Source: JBKECY01 sp047975025 (lineage in GTDB: Bacteria; Bacillota; Clostridia; Lachnospirales; Lachnospiraceae). From it: a stretch of 64,000 nucleotides of DNA. Where the stretch lies: the NCBI GenBank assembly GCA_047975025.1, contig JBKECY010000050.1:124001-188000 (forward strand), read 5' to 3'. Within the stretch, counting starts at the first letter, position 1. Each line of letters opens with the position of its first letter. This document shows positions 60,357 to 64,000 of this stretch, one piece after another. The translations under genes were made by a program, and so were the position numbers. A model generated the notes under the pieces. That model worked only from the letters and a program-made list of their open reading frames with translations. It was not told the DNA's origin and searched no databases.

Positions 60357-61826
60357 ATGTTATATATTGGCGTGGATCTGGGAACCTCTTCAGTAAAACT
60401 TCTGCTTATGAATGAGCAGGGGAAAATCATGAATGTGACATCAAAGGACTACCCGCTCAGCTTTCCCAAGCCGGGCTGGTCAGAACAAAATCCGCAGGAC
60501 TGGTGGGAGCAATCCTTAAGCGGCATCAAGGAGCTGATCCAGGATGCTGACAAGAGCCAGATTGCAGGAATCAGCTTTGGCGGTCAGATGCATGGACTGG
60601 TCATCTTGGATGCGCAGGATGAAGTGATTCGTCCCGCAATACTGTGGAATGACGGCAGAACAGGTGTAGAGACAGCCTATCTGAATCAGGAAATTGGTAA
60701 AGATAAACTCTCTGAGTACACCGCGAACATCGCATTCGCAGGTTTTACCGCTCCCAAACTGCTGTGGGTTGAAAAGCACGAACCTGAAAATTTCAAGAAA
60801 ATCAGCAAGATTATGCTTCCCAAAGATTATCTGGCATATCGCCTGTCCGGCGTACATGCAACGGACTATTCTGACGCATCCGGTATGCTTTTGATGGATG
60901 TCAAGAATAAGCACTGGTCTGAGGAAATGATGAAAATTTGTCATATTACGGAAGAGCAGTTACCGACACTATATGAAAGCTATGACAGTATAGGGACTTT
61001 GCTGCCGGCACTTGCCGATGAACTGGGCATCCCTGCGACCTGCAAGATTGTTGCCGGAGCCGGTGATAATGCTGCGGCTGCTGTGGGCACTGGAACTGTT
61101 GGAGATGCCAAGTGTAACGTATCTCTGGGAACCAGCGGCACCATCTTTATTTCCAGCAAGGAATTTGGTGTGGATAAGCATAATGCACTGCATGCGTTCG
61201 CACATGCGGACGGTCAGTATCACTTAATGGGGTGTATGCTCAGTGCTGCCTCCTGCAATCACTGGTGGATGGATCAGATTCTTGGAACCGGTGAATATGC
61301 CAAGGAACAAAGTGAAATTACCGAACTGGGTGAGAACAACGTGTATTTCCTCCCGTATTTGATGGGAGAGCGTTCACCGCACAACAATCCAAATGCCCGC
61401 GGTACGTTTACGGGGCTTACGATGGATACGAGCCGTGCAGATATGACACAGGCGGTGCTCGAAGGCGTGGCATTTGCCATTCGTGATTCATTTGAAGTCG
61501 CTAAATCACTGGGAATTCAGATTGACAGAACGAACATCTGCGGCGGTGGAGCCAAGAGTCCGCTTTGGAAGAAGATTATCGCAAATGTATTGAACATCAA
61601 AGTGGATGTGATCGAAACAGAAGAAGGACCGGGGCTCGGAGCAGCAATGCTTGCAGCTGTGGGAAATCATGAATTTGCTTCCGTGGAGGAAGCGGCGGCT
61701 AAGATCGTGAAGATTGTAGACACCATTGAACCGGAACCGGAGCTGGCAGCTAAATACGAAGTGAAATACAGAAAGTTTGCGAAGATTTATCCGCAGATGA
61801 TACAGATTTTTGAAGATATCCTGTAA
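60357..61826 (+). CDS. xylB: Xylulokinase-like FGGY sugar kinase
   Basis: A 489-residue FGGY kinase of the xylulokinase subgroup, expected to phosphorylate D-xylulose at O5. The phosphate-1 motif is GVDLGTSSVKLLL, then PGWSEQNPQDWWEQ, SFGGQMHGLV with catalytic-region residues, ILWNDGRTG, and the FGGY signature region YFLPYLMGERSPHNNPNARG. The C-terminal adenosine motif is NICGGGAKSPLWKKI. The start at 60357 has TAGGGGGA upstream; the in-frame start at 60312 lies close to the promoter and is less likely. No xylose isomerase is in the window, so another ketose substrate is possible. A strong terminator follows. Confidence 0.9.
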   Translation: MLYIGVDLGTSSVKLLLMNEQGKIMNVTSKDYPLSFPKPGWSEQNPQDWWEQSLSGIKELIQDADKSQIAGISFGGQMHGLVILDAQDEVIRPAILWNDGRTGVETAYLNQEIGKDKLSEYTANIAFAGFTAPKLLWVEKHEPENFKKISKIMLPKDYLAYRLSGVHATDYSDASGMLLMDVKNKHWSEEMMKICHITEEQLPTLYESYDSIGTLLPALADELGIPATCKIVAGAGDNAAAAVGTGTVGDAKCNVSLGTSGTIFISSKEFGVDKHNALHAFAHADGQYHLMGCMLSAASCNHWWMDQILGTGEYAKEQSEITELGENNVYFLPYLMGERSPHNNPNARGTFTGLTMDTSRADMTQAVLEGVAFAIRDSFEVAKSLGIQIDRTNICGGGAKSPLWKKIIANVLNIKVDVIETEEGPGLGAAMLAAVGNHEFASVEEAAAKIVKIVDTIEPEPELAAKYEVKYRKFAKIYPQMIQIFEDIL

Positions 61827-61854
61827 TTAATAGAAACAAGGCATTTAGGAGAGG

Positions 61855-61900
61855 TCATCAGCCTTCCTCACGTATGTGGAGGAGCGCTGATGGCTTTTTT
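61855..61900 (+). terminator. Intrinsic terminator after the kinase gene
   Basis: CATCAGC (61856-61862) pairs with GCTGATG (61886-61892), with an inner CCTC/GAGG stem, followed by GGC and six T residues at 61895-61900. Confidence 0.85.
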
Positions 61901-61994
61901 ATACCCATGTATTGTCTTGCCGTCTGAAAAAGTGCCTCTTACCAGCGGTATTTGACCACTTGGCAATCCGGTATATTCAAGTGAGAGTGTTTTT

Positions 61995-62002
61995 GTTATA
62001 CT
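61995..62002 (+). promoter_or_regulatory. Extended -10 element of the LytTR operon
   Basis: TATACT (61997-62002) is immediately preceded by TGT, giving an extended -10 (TG-n-TATACT). No good -35 box is seen. It lies about 65 bp before the TTG start of the LytTR gene. Confidence 0.4.
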
Positions 62003-62067
62003 TAAGTCACAGTAAGAGAATTCAAGTGCACATCTTAACTAAAGCTGCAAAAGAGAGGGGGCGCGGC

Positions 62068-62523
62068 TTGAAAGTACGAGTGGAAATTATAGAGACTTCA
62101 GCGCAAGAGGAGGTCGTGATACGCTGCCGGCGGATTGATGAATCAATCATGCGTCTTCAGCAGACGCTGTCACGTCATACCGTCGAAGCACCGCGCATTG
62201 TGTTTTACAAAGGGAATCGGGAGTTTTATCTGCTATTGGATGAAATCCTGTTCTTTGAAACGGAAAAGGAGCATGTATACGCACATACGGTACGCGAGTA
62301 TTATGACATTAAATTCAAGCTCTACGAATTAGAACGAATTTTGCCGTCTGACTTTGTGCGCATCGCGAAATCGACCATAGTAAATATCCGGCAGATTCAT
62401 TCTATTACGAAGAACATAACGTCGGCCAGCAAAGTGGAATTTTGCGATTCGGATAAACATGTGTATGTTTCCAGACACTACTACCAGATGCTTCGTGAAA
62501 AGCTGCAGGAGCTGCGGCTTTAG
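62068..62523 (+). CDS. LytTR-domain DNA-binding regulator
   Basis: A 151-residue regulator with no receiver domain. An N-terminal segment of about 50 residues is followed by a LytTR domain, seen in YLLLDEILFFETEKEHVYAH, the FVRIAKSTIVNIRQIHSI motif and a C-terminal VYVSRHYYQMLREKL. The start is TTG at 62068 with GAGAGGGGG upstream and opens KVRVEIIETSAQ; the longer in-frame version from 61912 begins near the preceding terminator and is rejected. Small LytTR proteins of this kind usually sit beside a membrane protein that controls them. Here a LiaF-like membrane protein follows 57 bp later. Confidence 0.87.
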   Translation: MKVRVEIIETSAQEEVVIRCRRIDESIMRLQQTLSRHTVEAPRIVFYKGNREFYLLLDEILFFETEKEHVYAHTVREYYDIKFKLYELERILPSDFVRIAKSTIVNIRQIHSITKNITSASKVEFCDSDKHVYVSRHYYQMLREKLQELRL

Positions 62524-62580
62524 CTGAGAAATGAAAGAGAGTAGTCTACCGGATCGTTGTGAGTAAGAAAGGTGAGAGAT

Positions 62581-63327
62581 ATGAAAAAAAGAAACTGGTT
62601 TTGGGGTATATTTTTTATATTAGCGGCAGTTGCGCTGATTGTGATGTATATGGGGGTGTTTGAACAGATTGGATTCTGGACAGTCCTTATTACGATTGCA
62701 CTTGCGGCAATTGTAATACAAAGTCTGGTGCATTTTAACTTCCCGGGGATTTTGATACCCCTGTCGATTCTTTATGTTGTCTACCAGCAGCCGTTGGGGT
62801 TCTTGTACATTAAGCCCTGGATTTTGATTCTTGCCGCCTTGCTGGCGAGTATAGGCTTAAGCATGATGTTTACCAAAAGATCTGGATTTCGAACCGGAAG
62901 TTATTATTCTTCCCAAGAATCCACACAGGATGAAACTTTTAGCTACGGCGGCTACCGTCCGCAGAGCAAAGTAGAAGAAGGCGGTGATGAGAATCACCCC
63001 TATGTAGAGGTCCGATTTGGGGCGAGCACCCGCTATATGCATGGAAACCAGATCGAGCAGGCTTCCTTTGATGTGTCCTTCGGCTCCCTGGAAGTGTTTT
63101 TTAATGAATCGAACTTAAGTAATGGACAGGCTGATGTGTTTCTTAATTGTAAATTTGGCAGTATAGTGTTATACTTGCCAAGAAGCTGGAAAGTAACCGA
63201 AGATGTATCCTGTGTGTTCGCAGGTCTGACGGATGAACGCAGACACAGAGACACGCAAGGCGCAGAAGCGGAGCTAAAAGTCCATGGCACCATTAGCTTC
63301 GGAGGTGTTGAAATCAAATATATTTAA
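62581..63327 (+). CDS. LiaF-like membrane protein
   Basis: A 248-residue protein. The N-terminal half (about 5-105) has four closely spaced hydrophobic helices, like the LiaI/LiaF transmembrane region. A polar linker (about 110-145) and a C-terminal beta-rich domain follow, with VRFGASTRYMHGNQ, ASFDVSFGSLEVFFNESNL and ending GTISFGGVEIKY, the LiaF C-terminal pattern. The ATG at 62581 is preferred over a GTG three codons earlier because of AAAGGTG spacing. LiaF proteins modulate cell-envelope stress signalling. Here the partner is probably the LytTR regulator upstream, since no LiaSR kinase pair is present. Confidence 0.8.
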   Translation: MKKRNWFWGIFFILAAVALIVMYMGVFEQIGFWTVLITIALAAIVIQSLVHFNFPGILIPLSILYVVYQQPLGFLYIKPWILILAALLASIGLSMMFTKRSGFRTGSYYSSQESTQDETFSYGGYRPQSKVEEGGDENHPYVEVRFGASTRYMHGNQIEQASFDVSFGSLEVFFNESNLSNGQADVFLNCKFGSIVLYLPRSWKVTEDVSCVFAGLTDERRHRDTQGAEAELKVHGTISFGGVEIKYI

Positions 63328-63340
63328 AGGAGGAACAGGT

Positions 63341-63964
63341 ATGGAGCTGTTTGTAATATCGTTATCAAGAACCTGCGGAGGCGGAGCAGGTGATGTGGCG
63401 GAAATCCTTTCGAAACAATATGGAATTTCGGTGTATGATCATGAACTGCTGAATCTGGCAGCAGCGAAAAGCGGAATTAGTGAGAATGTGTTTGAAAAAT
63501 CTGACGAGCGTGTCACACACAGCCTGCTTTTTTACACATATCAGAATTTATACGGCGGCGAATTTGTACCCCCGGAAAGCGGGGATTTCACCTCGGATAT
63601 CGCTTTGTTCTCAGCCCAGTCGAAAGTACTGCGTGAACTGGCCAATAAGGAATCTTATATCGTTATTGGGCGCTCGGCAGATTACGTATTAAGAGACAGG
63701 CCAAACCTGATTTCGGTATTCTTGTATGCGGAACCGGAAATCTGTACCCAGAGAATCATGAAGCGTTTCGATATGGGGCAGAAAGAAGCTGAAAAGTATA
63801 TAAAGAAAATTAACAAACAGCGCAGAAGTTACTGCTCCTTCCATACCAACAGGGACTGGACAGAGGCAACAAATTACCACTTATGTCTGGATACCGGAAA
63901 ACTCGGTATTGAAAAATCAGCAGCGATAATTGCTGCCTATCTTCAGGAACGGCTCAAAGGGTAG
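63341..63964 (+). CDS. Cytidylate kinase-like protein
   Basis: A 207-residue protein of the cytidylate-kinase-like (AAA-type P-loop) family. The N-terminus reads MELFVISLSRTCGGGAGDVA, where the P-loop is unusual (SRTCGGGAGDV). Later features are YDHELLNLAAAKSGISENVF, IVIGRSADYVLRDRPNLISV with its Arg, and ATNYHLCLDTGKLGIEKSA near the C-terminus. The start at 63341 follows AAAGGAGGAA and lies 13 bp after the LiaF-like gene. The family differs from true Cmk and its substrate is not established. Confidence 0.8.
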   Translation: MELFVISLSRTCGGGAGDVAEILSKQYGISVYDHELLNLAAAKSGISENVFEKSDERVTHSLLFYTYQNLYGGEFVPPESGDFTSDIALFSAQSKVLRELANKESYIVIGRSADYVLRDRPNLISVFLYAEPEICTQRIMKRFDMGQKEAEKYIKKINKQRRSYCSFHTNRDWTEATNYHLCLDTGKLGIEKSAAIIAAYLQERLKG

Positions 63965-64000
63965 TCTTGATAAAAAAACACAAATAACGCAATGGTATTT

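Noticed and set aside
1..64000. CRISPR arrays, prophage genes, insertion sequences or tRNA/rRNA genes
   Set aside because: No regularly spaced repeats, transposase or integrase motifs, phage structural genes, or rRNA/tRNA-like sequences were recognised by eye. A tRNA scan could still find something missed.

Overview
The window looks like chromosomal DNA of a low-to-moderate-GC Gram-positive anaerobe, most likely a gut Lachnospiraceae (Clostridia). The evidence is an 874-residue pyruvate phosphate dikinase of the clostridial type, a T-box leader on an aminoacyl-tRNA synthetase gene, two YesM/YesN-type two-component pairs, many lipoprotein-dependent ABC transporters and AGGAGG ribosome binding sites. 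The genus cannot be fixed from the sequence. No rRNA, tRNA, CRISPR array, transposase or prophage gene was seen.

Layout. 0-4.7 kb: 3' end of glycyl-tRNA synthetase, then a four-gene membrane operon (zinc-ribbon protein, TPM protein, anchored zinc-ribbon protein, SPFH protein). 4.8-9.2 kb: ppdK, an EamA transporter and a CarD-like regulator. 9.3-14.1 kb: a PucR-type regulator divergent from a GABA-type aminotransferase, then a T-box leader and aspS. The leader's specifier reads as Asn and the enzyme carries a non-discriminating signature. 14.1-18.9 kb: a TetR regulator with an ABC/FtsX exporter and two matching operators. 19-22.8 kb: L-rhamnose catabolism (AraC regulator, rhaB, rhaA). 22.8-31.5 kb: a membrane protein, a polar amino acid ABC transporter whose binding protein is circularly permuted, two MgtC proteins, an asparaginase and a cation P-type ATPase gene broken by two in-frame stops. 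31.5-37.7 kb (minus strand): an operon of a P-II-like protein, potA, potB, potC, an amidohydrolase and potD, with a promoter and an early terminator hairpin in front. 37.8-40.5 kb: a small cysteine-rich protein, a TSUP transporter and a saccharopine-dehydrogenase-like gene split by a one-base frameshift in an A tract. 40.7-50.5 kb: an LsrB/RhaS-type sugar or AI-2 ABC transporter, a YesMN pair, an SGNH hydrolase, a uroporphyrinogen-decarboxylase-like protein and a DUF2325 protein. 50.5-61.9 kb: a second carbohydrate locus (divergent YesMN pair, GH31 glycosidase, second UroD-like protein, CUT1 ABC transporter, xylulokinase-like kinase). 62-64 kb: LytTR regulator, LiaF-like membrane protein and a cytidylate-kinase-like protein.

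How the genes fit together. Much of the window imports and catabolises small molecules: rhamnose, polyamines, amino acids and glycosides. Most transport operons have an adjacent regulator or a visible regulatory DNA/RNA element. The points most worth following are the permuted amino-acid-binding protein, the P-II-like protein leading the polyamine operon with its early terminator, the Asn-type T-box on aspS, and the two broken genes, which may be real lesions or assembly errors. All functions are read by eye from sequence motifs and context; no database search was run.
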